A stretch of DNA of 64,000 nt, from contig WARS01000110.1 in the NCBI GenBank assembly GCA_008933995.1, positions 2,356,001 to 2,420,000 of the forward strand. The letters are read 5' to 3'. The position numbers and the translations under genes are program-made. Below are positions 14,501-28,812 of the stretch, piece by piece (the first letter of the stretch is position 1; each line of letters opens with the position of its first letter). Source of the stretch: Datnioides undecimradiatus. Lineage: Eukaryota; Chordata; Actinopteri; Lobotiformes; Datnioididae. A model generated the notes under the pieces. That model saw only the letters and a program-made list of their open reading frames with translations. It was not told the origin of the DNA and made no database searches.

Positions 14501-15576
14501 AAGTTCCAGAGAGTTCATGTAATTAGAGTAGAAACAAGATAAGACTCATTGCTGCGTCTTGAAGTATTAAGCAATACCGCAGTAAAAAATACCTCCCCTC
14601 TTAAGCCCAGACCTGAGAAAAAGTGCTCCCAACAGTAATGTTGGATGTATCTTTGTGTGTACATGCTCCTCAACTGCAATTTCCTCCTAAATTCAGCTCA
14701 TGATGTAAATAGTAACAACATCCTCCCATTAGTTCAGAGGGGAGTGCAAATGGAAGTTCCTGTACCCTCCACCACCCCCCCGACTTTGAAGTTGTGGAAG
14801 AATGGTTGGACCAATTCTTGGGACGGGAAATAGCAATAGTAGACCCTCCTGGCTTAGACAAAAAAAAAAAAAAAAAAAAGATATGATTATAGATATGTAA
14901 AATGTTGTAAGACAAATGTCCTCAAGTCAAAAAGACAGAAAGAATGAATATGAAACTATAATGCAACTGAGCCAAATGACCTTTAAATCCTCTGGAAATT
15001 AAATCTTAAACCACAGCCAACTGTATTTTCTTTTTTGTACTTAACCTGCTATTTCTACTATAAACAACGCTGGAATTAATCCAATTATGTAACTGTATAA
15101 CACCCATCCAATCAAGGAGCTTCAGCTGCTGCCTGCAAATAGAGTGTAGGGTTTGGATTTTATTTTAGTTTAATTTAGGATCAGTTTGCTTCTGATTGCT
15201 ATGATGAAGCGTTCTTGCTACATTACAACTTACTGAGGAAGTCATTCAAGGGTTCTGCCAGTGCATCATGGGTAACATTTGCTGGGATTAAAAAGTGTGA
15301 TCTCTCAAAACATTTTAAAGGACAAACCATAACATATCTACAGCATTATCAGTGCAGCTAGAAAAATCCAATGTTTTTATATTGCAGGACATCAAGGGCA
15401 TCTTCAGAGCAATTTACATGTAGAGAGAGAGAGTGAGAATACAGCGGCACAATGGGCTCTACATATGATTCTATATAAGGATGGAATTGATAGATCAACT
15501 GACAGTAACAGAGCTGGCAGGGTTGGTAAAACAATACAATTACTATTACTACTGCCACTGCTACTACTTCCATTAC

Positions 15577-15614
<38 letters not shown>

Positions 15615-17608
15615 CAATAATAATACTTGCTACAATGATATATGACAACTTTACTTCTATCAGAATCAGTTTTAATTGGCAGTTTACTCTCCAAATCACA
15701 CTGACAAGACAAATAAAATAGAGATGTCTGTTGCCAAGGAAACAGCCAGGTGCTTCAGTTAAAGCAGTGTGCTCTGACTGTGCTGCTGTGTCACTGTGCT
15801 TTGTGTGGAGAGAAATGAGACTGCTGACAGCATGGTTTTCAGTCAGCAGCAGTCAGCACTGAAAGAGGCAAAACAAGCTATGGCATCCAACCAAGACAGA
15901 GACACTGACACTGTGCCACTGCACCGCTGGCCTGGAGCTTAAACACACTCTTACATGATTATTTCACTTTGAGAGGGAGGTAGGGAAAGGATACAGCTGG
16001 TTTTATGGGCAATGTTGTCTTGATTTTACTACTAACATAAGCATTTAAAGTACTCGCAGGGCAAGAGAGAGGCTACTAATCAGTCAAGGCAAGCTGTTTT
16101 CTCTCCCAAAACCTCCCAAAAATATTTGGGATCAGTATGGCAACATGGTGCCAGTGGCCTGTTATGACTTAAGGGACATAACTGAAATTTTCTGACATTG
16201 AAAAAAACTCTACACCATTTTCAGCTCGAAGCCTGTTGATCCATAATGGGGTTTGTTTGTGAGTCCTATATCCAGTTACACAGTCACACAGTGCAGTAGC
16301 CAAGCGCAAAATGTCAAGTTTGCCAACTAACTAAACACGTGCATTCATCGCATCCACAAACTTTGCCATGTTTTGTCAATGTACACATCATCAGACCCAT
16401 ATGAATCTTTAAATAATTCATGGAGTGAATAAATTCCCACTTAAATAACTTTCATCAGCTTGTCTACCCCTCTGACACTGAAACCTAACACCTCATTGTA
16501 ATTTCTCAAAGAACAGCTGCTGAACTCTTCAGACCTCCCTTCTTTGCACAGACTAGTCTTTCCCTCAACGGTCTTCTCTATTATTCATCTGGCCTAGCAT
16601 CTCTGTAAATAATTCAGTTTGCAAGAAAAAAAAAGTGGAGGGGAGGCACCCCACACCACAGGAGCAGACACAAAAGATACAATCTTATCATGACTGTTAG
16701 ATAGCTATGAAAGCTGGTGTGAGATGGGCAAGTGTACTTCTAAATCAATTAAACAAGCCTGCAGTACCAGTACTTGTCTAGTGCCCACACGTCAGCACTA
16801 TACATATCTGAAACACACAAAGAGTACATATGGTAGTATGTCTTCCTGCCTTAACCAGGCCTCACCCTTCACCACAATGTATATTTAAGGGAAACCCTCC
16901 TTTTACAGAGCAGACAAATGGAAAGCTATTCAAGGATATGTGCCCACATCCAAGACATGTTACATTTTACATGCATACATATTTTCGACTTCTGACACTG
17001 CTGGAGATTACAAATCAGGATTCTGACATCTCGCACATGTTAAAGTGCCAATCACAGGGGTGAACCAAAGACTACCAGAAAAGTGCAGAGACGCATGAGT
17101 TCAGTGAGGCGGGCAAATAGTAGTGGATAAAAGAACTGCTATTATGATTTTGTCATTTAACTTCATCACAGTATGTTCTAATAAACTTAAAAATCCAGGA
17201 ATAATTTGTGCTGCACGTGATCAAAACTCATGTTATTTAACTGCCCCAGTACCATTTTTGTCTCACCATATACATCCATACATCCATAAGAGTCTAATAG
17301 TTTCCATACATATATATCTTTAATAGCCAATATTTCATGTGCAGTGTCTTCCCCTCTTTCTGCAGATTGGCATGCCATTAAACAAGTAGTAGTGCTCACA
17401 TTCTCTGTCATAATTGTGTTACCATGCAAATAAATTTTAGCTATGTATTGCACAACAATGTAGACTGACCAGAATAAATCCTTTTGCGAATTTAATTTTG
17501 TAATATATCTGTATTTAAGAATTCTAAACACACTTTTTTTCTTAATACATTTAAAATATTCATAATATCATTATGCATACATACTAATCTATATACAAGA
17601 GTCTACGG

Positions 17609-17642
<34 letters not shown>

Positions 17643-20600
17643 GTGGGTGCCTTCTCCACTTCATTTAACAACAGCTAAGTCGCTGGTTAATCCATGTCTC
17701 TGGAAGGCATAAGGATTACCACACAGCAGGACGGCAAGCTTTGCCTCACTTAAACATCTGGTGGGAGACCCTGATCTGGCTACTCGGTTCTGGAAGGTTA
17801 TGGTGGAGCAAGTGAGAGGTGAATTAGTAGGAAAGAGTATTAACAGCCAAATAGTGTTGAGTTAACTGTCTTGTTTCGTAAATCAAAGGGTATCAGGCAC
17901 ACATAATCCTCTGACGGGCAATACAGAGCGACGGGTGACTCATGAGTATTACACACTGCCACACCAATTGTAGTGATTAGCAGAAGGTCACCTGTTAGCC
18001 AACACCACTAATAAAGGTGCGCTCACAATATGATGTTAAAGTACCAATATGGCCCCTGACATTATAAGTTGTAGTGAATTGTAATGAATCTGTAACATTA
18101 GAAGCTTTATCTACTGGCCAAACAATGGTGATTAACTTTTGTTCAATCCCATTCAACTGCAGTGACAAGCACCCACACACACAGCACACGGCTGAAACTT
18201 ATTTTTCCATTCAAACTTAAAGTAAAATTGTGAGGTACACCTTGCCTTGCGTGCTTTTGGTACACTGGCAAATCACGATACACTCACACCCTACTTGCTA
18301 CACTTATAGGGATGTGCAGCAGCTCTCCTTAATAATTAAGTATAAGTGCATTTACTTATCTGAAGTTAAATGGAGTTATAGGACCCTCAGCGCAATTCAA
18401 GTAGCTATTTCCCAGATGCAGGCACGTTTAGCTTGTAAAGGCAATTGGAAATGAGACTTTGATTGGTTTAGTTTGCGTTCAGGCCAGAAAAACACACCTA
18501 TGATTAATTAAAAGATTAAATATAACCCTTTTCAGCTTTGCACCTTACTTTGCATCCATATTATGCACCATTTAACTAACAGAAGAAGAATTAGGCATAC
18601 CCTAAATGCATGTGCGTCATGCATTTCAGACTATGCACTATAGATTATTTAAAAAGGGTCCTACTCTCCGCAGGTAAATCCTTTCCATTCACTGTTTCTG
18701 GCTGGGTGTGCATAGTAGTTTCTGTGTGTATGACAAAGAGTAAAATGAGGAATAGAGATAGAGCTGTCTTGATGTACGATATTTATATATAGACATTCGC
18801 TCTGAGGTTGAGCCACTGTTCTGTCTACCATTAATTACATCCTAACTTGGCACACCATTTCCTCATAATTGTAAGTAAAGTGTATCAAGTATGTCTGTGT
18901 CACCAGCGACGCATGTGTCACCAATCACATTGCTTACAACTGGTTCTGTGGCATTCCTGTCTCCTGTTTCGTCTGTCCTGACCTAACTGCTCTCTGAACT
19001 CTCACATACTGAGGGTTACAGGAGTCACTGACGACTAGCCTTTCACTGCCGCTTCTTCTGAAATACAATGCGCTGGCATCATGTACTAGCAAAAGTCATT
19101 TACATTGCAAAGACCCTAAACAAATAAGCAACACACACATACATGACCTAGTGGCATTAGGCTGTGAACCTGTTTTGAAACTTCAATGATGGGCCTTTAA
19201 TGTCTTTCTAAGATATCAGTTTGTGATTGTGAAGAGTTTTGGACTAGTCTCTCTGAAAATAAGCTCTTGTTCTCAGTATATGGTAAAATAAATATCCGTG
19301 GCATTTAAAAATGGCTGCTTTGGAGAACAAAAACAAGACAAAGACTTTGGATGTAATATTTAAATGCAACCACAATTAATGTAGGAATGATTATAGAAAA
19401 CTACAGAAAAAAACAGAGAGACTACAACAGAAAGAGCAACAGAAAGCCATTAACCTGACAATTTCAAACTACTTTATGTATTACTGGAAGATGCATTTTG
19501 ACAAAAAACTAAGACAGATAAAACGCTGTGCCATCAATGTAATCTCCCTGAAATGCATGGGAATGCTAGAATAACTGTAGTTAATGCAATGCTTTATAGT
19601 TACACAAGACTTTTAGAGGACATCGTGTGTAAAAAACAATGAATGAATAACGTCTGGGCCCCAGAGTCACAATCGTAAGACAAATTTCTTTATCTAAGAC
19701 GTTCACAGATATTAAGTTCTCTCCTTCCTCATTCAGCCCTCATTTTTCTTCCTCTATAAGACATTCCCAAGGGGAAAGGGTCAGGAAGTGGCCTATTTGT
19801 TCCAAAGCAGATTCCACAAATACCAGAGTGAGACCTAAAGGGAGAGGCCTGCTTCCTGTTGTTCCCCGTCAGCCTGTTAAGACAAGTGAAGATGGCTTCT
19901 TGCTTCTTGAACCTCCAGTTTATCGCACACTCCAGCCTCCCCTCTCATTCCAGGCCCCTTCAATCTTGAGTTCTGCTGAAAGTTTCAGATAATTTGACAC
20001 AAAAGTCTCCATCTAGTCACACTTTATACCATGTACCAGGCTTGTTATAAGTGTGGTCAGCAGAATCAGGGATCTATGTAAGACGAGGTTTTGGCATTTG
20101 AATATGTTTGACTTTCACAACTCATGTACACATTCCATCTTTTGGATATAAGATAAGGTCATTAGTTACTTTACCATCAATGTGCTTTGTCAGGGCATTA
20201 CTATGCATCTGAGATCAAAAGTTATAAAGACCATGAAATTTTTATTTTGCCCTGAAGTTCAAAACTGTATTTCTGGAAAAATTTTAAATGGAATTCTTTT
20301 CAGCAGCTGTTACGCACTCATGATTTTGATGAAAATGAAACCAGACATGATGAGTACCTAACTTGCTGTACTGGCCCAAAAGAATGATTGCACGTCTGGG
20401 AAATCACGTACAACTACTGACATCTATTTTTACTGTCTTGACTGTTAATACGTCTATTAATGCCCAGGATTGAGAGGAAGAGGAGGACTGAGAGAGGAGG
20501 AGGAAAGAGAACCAACTGAGAGACAGACACAGAAAAACAACTAATGGAAAACACAGGTTTATTAAGTGTTGCACATACTCTTCACTGACCACTGGGCCCT

Positions 20601-23600
20601 GTCTCAACAGGCAGCATCTGATTATCTGAATAGGATTGCTGTATAAAACACAGAATCTTGTACTTCTCCATCTGACTTTTCCAGTGTTAAATCAATTAAA
20701 AATATCAGCAATAAATGGGCCTTGAATTGAAAAAAGAAATACCGGTATAATGGTTTGGCAGATTATCACTCTCTACCTAAGGAAAAGATGAGTCAAACCA
20801 GAGAAATGCATTTCTGCAATTACGTGTAAATAGCCTAGGTAATCACAGTGAAAATGACAGGACATAATCAGCTAGAAAAGACTTGTGGAGAACTCTTGGG
20901 TTTGTAAGTGGTATTACATCATGAAAAATCTTTGGTGGAGCAGACATCAGCTTGCCAACAGCCCCAGACAACATTAACTTTAGCTCGTTATCAAGTTAAT
21001 GTTGAGTAGGAAAGGCTGATATGACCTGCCACCGACAACACCGGCGTAAGCTGTCAGTGCCAGCTATATAATACAAAACTTCTACCTGAAAGTACTGTAA
21101 CATTACCTTTCCAAACTGCTCAGGTAAGAAATGATCAGATTTGGATTGCCTTCACTGTATCCATTGTAATTTCTTTAAGTATGCCTAGATCAGCCCAGAT
21201 ACAGATCCCTGGGATTGGTTTGGGATATCTGCATTAATTAGTTAGATTTCTGCCAATTGCTGGAGCGAAATAAATACATTTTTTTCCAAACCTTACTGCT
21301 TTAAACCAGTGGAAATTCTTTACTTACTGCAAGCTAACCTTGTGTAGTAGATAGCAAAAATGCTTTACCACCCATGTTCAACAGTAACTTATTAATTACA
21401 TAACTCAACACTGATACAGCTCAAGTTTCCCTATCTTGTTTCCATCAAAATGGTTACATTTTGAAAATGTAAGTCAAGCAAAGTCTATAAATCTTTTAAG
21501 CTGATTTCCGAGGAAATTATTTAAGCACAGCAAGCTGAAAAGTTTGAGAGGGCCTGAATAAAAGTGGAAGCAAGTTAAAGCAGAATTACTTCCTGAATGG
21601 GACGAAACAACAATAACTGGGCCAAAGTTAACAGGCACAGTGACGAGAGGGAATGAGAAAGAGAGAGTGACTGAGAAGTGGAAAAAACTGATATGCTTTA
21701 AAATGTCTAAAATGAGACACACGGAAATGAAATAAAATTTAAAATAGCATTAATACGTTTACAATTGGGTAAAATAGACCACGCAATCAAGCATCAGCTC
21801 CTACAATTAATAACACCCAGCAAAAGCTGGGTGCCTGTATATTGCTGCTGCAATGTTGTAATTTTCCAGTTTGGGATTAATAAAGTCTGTCTGTTTGTTC
21901 TTAAGGAGCAAGTACTGGCACTCTGCTGGCCTGGCTGTTTTTATGAGTCTGGACTGAATATTATAAAATATTGTATATTTAATTGGCTGAATTGATCAAA
22001 CATTCCTTATTCAATGTTAATCAGTATTGCAATAATTTAATCAATACCGCATAAACATTTAATGTTAAAATGAATCAGCTTTACCAGTATCTGCATTCAA
22101 ACACAGGAATAGGAATTAAGCATGAGATAAAAAAGTAGTTAAGACACAATGGAAGCATGAGGATTCTACAGAGTAAAGCCTGGTTGGTTTGAAACTGCAA
22201 ACAAAGTTGACAGGAAAGTCCAGGGACAGTCAGTCCCAAACACCTCTGCCCTCTCTCTGCATGTACAGTGCTGAATGCTGCACATCAAGTTTTACTGGAG
22301 GAACTCAACTCAGGGAATGCTCAGCAAAAGGTAGTACGGCTTCTCTGCAAAAGGTCAGCTGTGATGCACCACAACTAGAGATTTAAATAGAATTAAAAAT
22401 GTGACCTATGTGGACCTTGCATTAGTGTCAGAAATAACATTACTGCTTTCTGTGACACCTCTCTCTGCCTCTTATTAGCAAAAAGCAATTTACCATAAAT
22501 CCAGATCTACAGCAACTTTTACATTTTCAAAAATGCTCCCAAATGTTGACATAAATTCATAAAGTAACCAGATAACAGTATAAAAATTACACCTGCTTGT
22601 TGTTAACTTTTTTTTTGCCATATCACCCAGCCCTAACTGATAAATTCAAAGACATTCATCATCATTATGAGCGTATAGCTGCATCATTCTCTGTCTCCGG
22701 CATGATTTGCTTAGGCCCAAACCTCTACTTAAACAAATGGAGCATTTCCAGGAGAAGCTTCTGTGATAAGGAGAGGGCCATAGGAGAGCGAGAGGAGAGA
22801 AACACCAAAGCGTTGTAGCAATATTATAATAGTAGAAGAATAGTAGAGAAGCTAGCAGAAGCTGTTGGACTTGGGAGTAATGTGACCTGGATAATGCAGT
22901 GTCTCTTTTAAAGCCTTTGTCAGGACTGAATGATTGCCGTCCTCTCAGCTTGCCTTTATTTAAACCAGTAGTCAAGGTGGTGATATCTGTTTAAGTAGAC
23001 AAAGAGCCACCTTGACAGGCCTGCTGTTTAACACACGCACACAAATCAGCTGCAGACATAGGCTCATTAAGTTTAAGGAGGGGAAGTGTGTGTGTGAGGA
23101 ACTCAACATCGCCCATACACTTAAACAAAGCACCCTCCGGTGTGCACTTCCTGTTTGCTTCATGGAAATGATTACAGCAGCTCCTCACATGACACAAAGT
23201 AAGTCTCTTATCCAGTCACAGGCTGGGCAGATTGGGATTGATTTTTTTTTTTTTTTTTTTTTCAACAAATAGCCACTGCGGATAAAGACCTTCTACAGTT
23301 AGCAGCCATGTTTTCATCGACTTAATTGAATGCATATTTTGAAATATCACATTAGAAAAGGTTGAGGCAAAACTCAAATACATTTTCTTAATGTTGCAGA
23401 AAAGTGGAGTGAAACAAGATTTTTTTTTTCCTTCATAGATTTTCTCGAAATTCAGTTACAAATTGCTATATGTTTGGATGAAAATCGAACAAGTCACTGC
23501 TTGTAGCCAGTGAGGAAAAGGACAACATGGACATCATAGAGTCACTCCCTGCCTCCCAAAGCAGATGAATTCAATTGTGGTGAGAGGGTGGACCAGAGTC

Positions 23601-26600
23601 CCTTTCAGTATGGCTATGTCACAAGGACCCTTGAACCAAAGCCAATGGAGGCAAACAAACAAAGCCCTCTGATGCTGCCAAGCAGGCAGCTACTAGAAGA
23701 CACTCAGCTACTGTTAATGCAGGATATCTACACACACTGAGTCCAAATGTAAGGATTTTAAAGCCCAACAAATGGAAAAAAAATAACTGTCAATCTGGGT
23801 TAATCTATGCTTGATTAATTAATTAATCAATCACGATCAATTAAATATTGGGCAATGGGAATCAATGTTAAATTTTTGTTCTGAATATTAAACTTGTAAA
23901 TATCTACAAGTATTTTGCAAAAAAAAAGCTCTACTACTATACCTACCAAAAATTAACCCAGCTAGTCTATTCACATTTAACAGATTTGTGATGTTGTGAA
24001 GTGATGTTGCACCAGAACTTCCAATGACATTAAAATGAAGAATTAAAAATGATCAAAGCTGAAATATTTTTCCCTTTGCACATTAGCAAACATTATTTGA
24101 AAACTACTACTAGAGCATCAGTTTGATTGATGTGGTTGACTTAACCTTTTTTCCCTGACATAAATGCTAGCGTCACTTACTCATTCATTTCGGTCACAGA
24201 GATTTGGCCATTTTTATTCAGTTACAAAGCCAAAAACAATGAAATTCAACACTTCCTGCAGATTTTCCCATTAAAAGTGTGATAGGAAAGTGAGGGAATG
24301 TGCTAACTGAACACCTATAATGTGAAACATACAGGGTGACAGGAACAGGAACAGCAGCGACCAAAACACTTCAAAACAGACTGGAAATAATCAGTGAATG
24401 AAAATAGTATTTCCTTGAAAAAAAGAGAGGATGAGTGCAGCAAAGTGGTGATTATGACACCACTTTGCATTAACGGGGAAAACAGGGCAAATGAGCTCTG
24501 CATAGGCTGAAACTTGTCAACATTTCATGCAGACACACCCTCATCACAGAGCTCACAGCAAGCGTTTGGACAGCTGATTGTAAATAATAATGGAAAGAAT
24601 GATTTGGGCGTGGTCAGATTTGTGACATTTTGCACAGGACACAATGAGCGAGCCTTTTACCATGGACTGTGTAAAGAGTGACTCAATAGAGAGTGGTGGA
24701 CAGGGAGGCAAGACTATTTTGTATGGTCTATTTGAATGCACTTTGTGTTCCAGTAGATGCCAGAGGCTCTTTCAGGCAAATTTAAAACCAGCTAGCATGC
24801 GTCTGACAAATGTTTGATGGCAATGTTGAGCAAAAATGTACAATGAAAGTTAACTGCAAAGGTAACAGAACTAATACTGTCTCAATTTGGGCTAAAAAAA
24901 GTCCTATGGATGATCTTATTTCCCTGATAATAGACCATCATCTATTATCTATACCCACTCGGTGCTCTGCGACTCTGCAAGGGTACAACAGTACATCCTG
25001 AGGCTGCCAACAGACAACCATTCACAATTCTGGAAATTTAGGGTCACCTAAACTGCAAGGTAGCTGGAGCCTGTCCTGGCTCATATTGGGTGAGAGGTGA
25101 GTTGCACCAAGGACTGGTTAACTGTAAATCCTAAGGTTGACAACAGACAACCCTTCACACTACTGGTCAGTCAGTACAGTGAAATCAGATGTTCTTTAAC
25201 CAAGAATAAAGAGGATTCTACTTATTTATATGCACCAATAACCACAGTCCAGTAAATTAAAAAAAATTTACACCAAAAAAAACCAACAGCAAATTAGCAA
25301 TTGTTGCTCATAGATAACGCCCAGTTACTGTGGGTAACACTCAAGTGCATACCCATCTACAAGGTGGTGTATTGGGTGCATTGATGAAAGCAAAACGTAA
25401 CGAAGCACAATGCCTCCCCTGCTACACTGAAGAAAATTAAAGTAAGGTCAGATGTACATATCAGATATGCGCATATGTGTGAATTTTCTCACATTTACAC
25501 ATGAAACAAACGCAGGAATATCAACTCTGTCTTTTTCTACAATGGCTTCATGGCACTGAACTGGCTAAGCTCCACCGCCTAGGAAAGAATGAACCAACAA
25601 CTAATATGATTAATGGCAGTGATGAAAACACTCATTAAACTGAATTGTGTTTTGCCTGTTTTCTTTGGATTCATTTCAATTTGGCCCTACATTTGGATTT
25701 AAGCCTTACTCAAAAAAGGGACCTGTCACCAAGTCAAAATGCAAAATACAATGTCACTGTGAACATCCACTGATACTGACGGAGGATATGTTTCAGGTTT
25801 TGTTATAATAAAACAGTATAACAACATAATAAATAGTTCATAGTAGAGCTGGATATATGGACAATGTTGTAGGTTTGGCTATTGGTGCTTTCAAAAATAT
25901 TTGCACATTTAAGATTTTTGATAAATAATCATCAGTAATGTGCACTGTCATCAGACGGACAATCACATCACTTCACTGTAATGCACATTTAAAGCTTGCC
26001 ATATCATAAAATTATGGTACACAGAATCAAAGCTAATATCTTGTCTCATATCACAAATTGATAATAATATTGATATATTCCACCACACCAAGTAATACCC
26101 ATTTACAAATCAAACTCTAACTTTGGTCAACTGGTATGGATGAGACAAGGAGCAAAAGATTTAAATTTATCTTAACAGGGGAAACATGCATGCACGCATG
26201 CAAGTACCCGCGCACGCACACACACACACACACAATAATAGGTCTGCAGTGCAGATCAGTACTTTGGAATTGTTGCAAAATGTTTACAAGTGTCTGGGTT
26301 TTTCAGTCTCAGAGAAGATATGTGTGGGTGATTCATAGCAATGTGCCACTGTTGATCACTGACACAAAGCACACAAAACAATAAGATGTCAACTACTGAG
26401 AAGAGAGCTTCCACATCATGAATGAACAATGAGCTATAATGTCTTAGTAGCGGTGAATGAAAACCGTAAATGATAATGCACAGACAGACTGTTCTATAAG
26501 GGAACTCAAATAACTTCTGAGAATCTGAGACATTGCTGTATTTAATTTGCAGCTGAGATGCATTTCAGCTGCCGGGTAGATAGAAAAAAAATTATAGTTT

Positions 26601-28705
26601 GAAAAAGTTGAAACTCTGTTAAAAAAAAAAATGCTTCTGTTGTGGTTTCAAGGACAGTCAACCAAGCTACCAACATAGTGATAGTCATAGATGTCAAAGT
26701 TAAATTTGTGTGTAGCCCTCTGGTTGAAATCACATCTTGTCATTTCCTTTGTAGACAGAAATCCTGTCTATGTGCCTTTGAAAACATGGTTAAAAGTTGA
26801 CCGTTATTAAAAAACGGGAGAGTAGCTCAGCAACTCCACTATCTGCAACACAATCCAATGCCGGTGAGGTGGGACCACTAACTGAGGACAGGGACATGTA
26901 GGTAGGGACTCAAATCTCAAAACAATTTTTTGAATTTGTTTCTTTATTTAGTTTGTGTTACTGAAAACAATGGCTGTAATATTTGGGTCTTATATTTAAA
27001 TTTTCAGTTAACATTAAACTAAATGGAGCTTTTTGTACTTTTATGACTATATGGAAATGTTATTTTTTGCAGAATTTAATGAAACATTCATACAGACCGC
27101 TTGAAAGCATGTATAAAAACAAGTTTTGTGTTTAAGTTGTCTTCTTATAAATTTTGTCATGAAGGTTTTCGGTTGTACCTCAAATATAGTTCCCAAATAC
27201 GTCCTAGAACTAGAAATTTTCTTAATGTTTATATATATGTGTGTGTGTGTGTGTGTATAAAAAGCTGCATCATCTTGGCAAGAAAAACTATTTTACAAAT
27301 GTTAAAGTCAAAGCAAGAGCAAAAATTCAAAATCATGCTATTCTTTCAATTCATTTAGTCTTTTCAGCTTTCTTTTCAAAGCAATGAAAACACAAATAGT
27401 CAGCAGAAACCTTCATTTTACTGGGATCCAGCAAGTATCATTTCCCCCATCATGATCTGAAAATCAGAACAGTTTGTCAATTAAGCAGAACCCAAACACT
27501 ACCCCTGGGAATCTTGCCTTGTTTCTGCTGCAGAAAGCCTGCCTGTCAAAAAAGATCCTGACACTGGGTATGAATTGTGAAAAACACTGCAAGGTTTTAG
27601 ATTGAATCAACCTCGGCATCCAAACAGAGAGTCAAAGAGAGTGTAACAGTGGCATTTGTCGTTTTGTAAATATAAAGATACTTACATGTCTGGCCTCTCT
27701 GCGTTGCCCCTCGGTGTTCCTCAGCCAGCAGCGACTTAACTCGCTCAGCTCCAGTATGGGCTGCACCTTCAACCTCACTGTGTCTCCTGACTGACGGATC
27801 ATCTCCACTATCTCATCCCGGCTCTTGTTCTCCACATTCTTTCCATTTATCTCCACCAGTCTGTCACCTGGCACCAGCCCCAGAGCCAGGTCCTTGGTGC
27901 CTGCACCAGGCTCTGCAAAGTGGACCACACGCCTGTACACTCCTCCATCAGGGCTGCGGTCTAACATAGTGGTGCGTCGCAAAGAAAATCCAAAGTCGCC
28001 AGTGTTGCGACGCTGAAGTTCCAGCTCCCGTGTTTCTGGTGGACTTGGTGCAACCACAGCTGGCAGCTGCAGCTGGGCAAGGAAGGTCTTTTCGACCACT
28101 TCAGGGATGCAGACTTTTTTAGTGGCTGGTGCTCCAGGCTGCTGCTTGAGGCTGTGCTTGCGGAGCATGCTGAAAACTTTGCTCTCCACCTGTGGGGATG
28201 GGGCAGCTGAGTTCTGGCCTGAGGGGGTGGAGCCCTCTGAGGGGCTCTCCTCTTTGCTCCTCTGGGAAAAGGAGAAGCGTTTCATCATCTGACCCATCTG
28301 CGAGGAGTTCTGCTTGGCTAGTGAACCAAAGTGAGCCACACGATCACGTACAGAGCTGCGGTGTCCATCCTGTCCTCCACCACCCTCACCCTTCAGGTCA
28401 TCAGTGGAGCTAGCAGCACTCAGCTGGTCATCCAGAACCATACTGCTTCGGTTGCTTAAGCCATCCGATTCAATGTCAGTGAGGGTAAGCTCGTTACTGC
28501 TGGCCACTTTGATGGGGATGGGGTTAGAGATTTCAAGCTTGTTCTTGGACTCTCGCTTGGCCTCCCTCTTGAGGTTGAAGAAACCACGTCGCATGCTCAT
28601 CTCTTCCAGGCTGCGCAGCTCTGCTGCAGACATCCTCTCCTTTTTATCTTTCTTCTCTTTCCTACTCCCTTCCCTCTCCTTATCCTTTTTCATCAGATTA
28701 AACAT
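1336..28705 (-). CDS. myo18a: Unconventional myosin XVIIIa, N-terminal coding part (gene continues left of window)
   Basis: Coding span seen in the window: 28705-27686, possibly 2966-2934, and 2544-1336. The first coding exon gives a 340-residue N-terminus: a Lys/Glu-rich segment (residues 6-24), a conserved block around [12 protein letters not shown], Ser-rich linkers, and a PDZ domain (about 227-316) with carboxylate loop DFGFSL and core [14 protein letters not shown]. This matches the PDZ-containing alpha-type N-terminus of vertebrate MYO18A. In that family the protein is an actin/Golgi scaffold that links GOLPH3-bearing membranes to actin, with a motor domain of little or no ATPase activity. 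The next large exon is Pro/Ser-rich. No motor-domain exon is visible, so it should lie left of base 1. Exon phases agree (0/0). Family identity is strong. The choice between the duplicated teleost paralogues cannot be made here. Confidence 0.93.
2934..2966 (-). CDS. myo18a: Candidate 33-nt microexon of myo18a
   Basis: A T-rich tract and TTTAG acceptor (AG at 2968-2967) are followed by 11 codons reading [11 protein letters not shown], then a perfect GTAAGT donor starting at 2933. It is phase 0 at both ends, matching the phase-0 junction of the flanking exons, and hydrophilic like its neighbours. A 33-nt open stretch between good splice sites can occur by chance, so this is a candidate. Confidence 0.45.
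15365..15720 (+). repeat. Dispersed teleost repeat, partial copy 3, with (AAT)n
   Basis: Has the GAGAGAGAG tract, GATCAACTGACAGTA and a tri-nucleotide ACT-to-AAT tract (about 15540-15625) in the same order as the copy at 37490-38050. It lacks most of the left half. Confidence 0.6.
17609..17634. repeat. (GT)n microsatellite
   Basis: About 13 uninterrupted GT units, then TATATATGTGTG. Confidence 0.9.
21800..21905 (+). mobile_element. LINE-type 3' tail in the long myo18a intron
   Basis: CAATGTTGTAATTTTCCAG..TTTGGGATTAATAAAGTCTG followed by TCTGTCTG-like units resembles the end of fish non-LTR elements. A small hairpin CACCCAGC..GCTGGGTG precedes it. Confidence 0.5.
24910..25180. repeat. Degraded dispersed repeat with an internal duplicated block
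   Basis: AGCTGGAGCCTGTCCTGGCT, ATTGGGTGAGAGGTGAGTTG and ACAACCATTCACA follow the order of a widespread fish repeat. The CTGAGG...ACAGACAACCATTCACA block (about 24994-25027) recurs at 25126-25159 with few changes. Confidence 0.5.
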
Positions 28706-28812
28706 AGTGACTACACGTTGTGTCTGTCCAACGTGGCTCTATCTTCCCTACAGAGCTGGAGGTCCAGTTCACTAGACAGGTGCTTTTGTTGTGACCAACA
28801 GGGATGAATCCC
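27686..28812 (-). CDS. myo18a: myo18a exon 2: end of 5' UTR, start codon, KE-rich N-terminus and PDZ domain
   Basis: The acceptor (pyrimidine-rich tract then AG at 28814-28813) opens the exon at 28812. The ATG is at 28705-28703 and starts [10 protein letters not shown], the usual MYO18A start. Coding ends after ...EGQRREARH at 27686, followed by a GTAAGT donor. The coding part is 340 codons and ends in phase 0. It carries the whole PDZ domain in one exon. Bases 28706-28812 are 5' UTR. Confidence 0.93.

Larger units (their letters stand above)
2967..27685 (-). other. myo18a long intron (about 25 kb)
   Basis: Between the GTAAGT donor at 27685 and the exons near 2-3 kb. I find no supported coding exon on either strand. 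It holds poly(A)/poly(T) runs (3146-3168, 10302-10325, 14860-14879, 23240-23262), a (GT)n (17609-17634), CA/TG tracts (26216-26234, 27237-27256), an (AAT)n-bearing dispersed repeat (15365-15720), a LINE-type 3' tail (about 21800-21905) and a degraded dispersed repeat (24910-25180). An alternative promoter for a PDZ-less isoform could lie here but I could not see one. Confidence 0.7.

Noticed and set aside
15358..15712. Two overlapping frames rich in Ile or Tyr
   Set aside because: Translated (AAT)n tract.
22646..22975. Minus-strand 109-aa frame in the myo18a intron
   Set aside because: No splice sites of matching phase, no family resemblance.
28404..28775. Plus-strand 123-aa open frame
   Set aside because: Antisense shadow of the myo18a PDZ exon.
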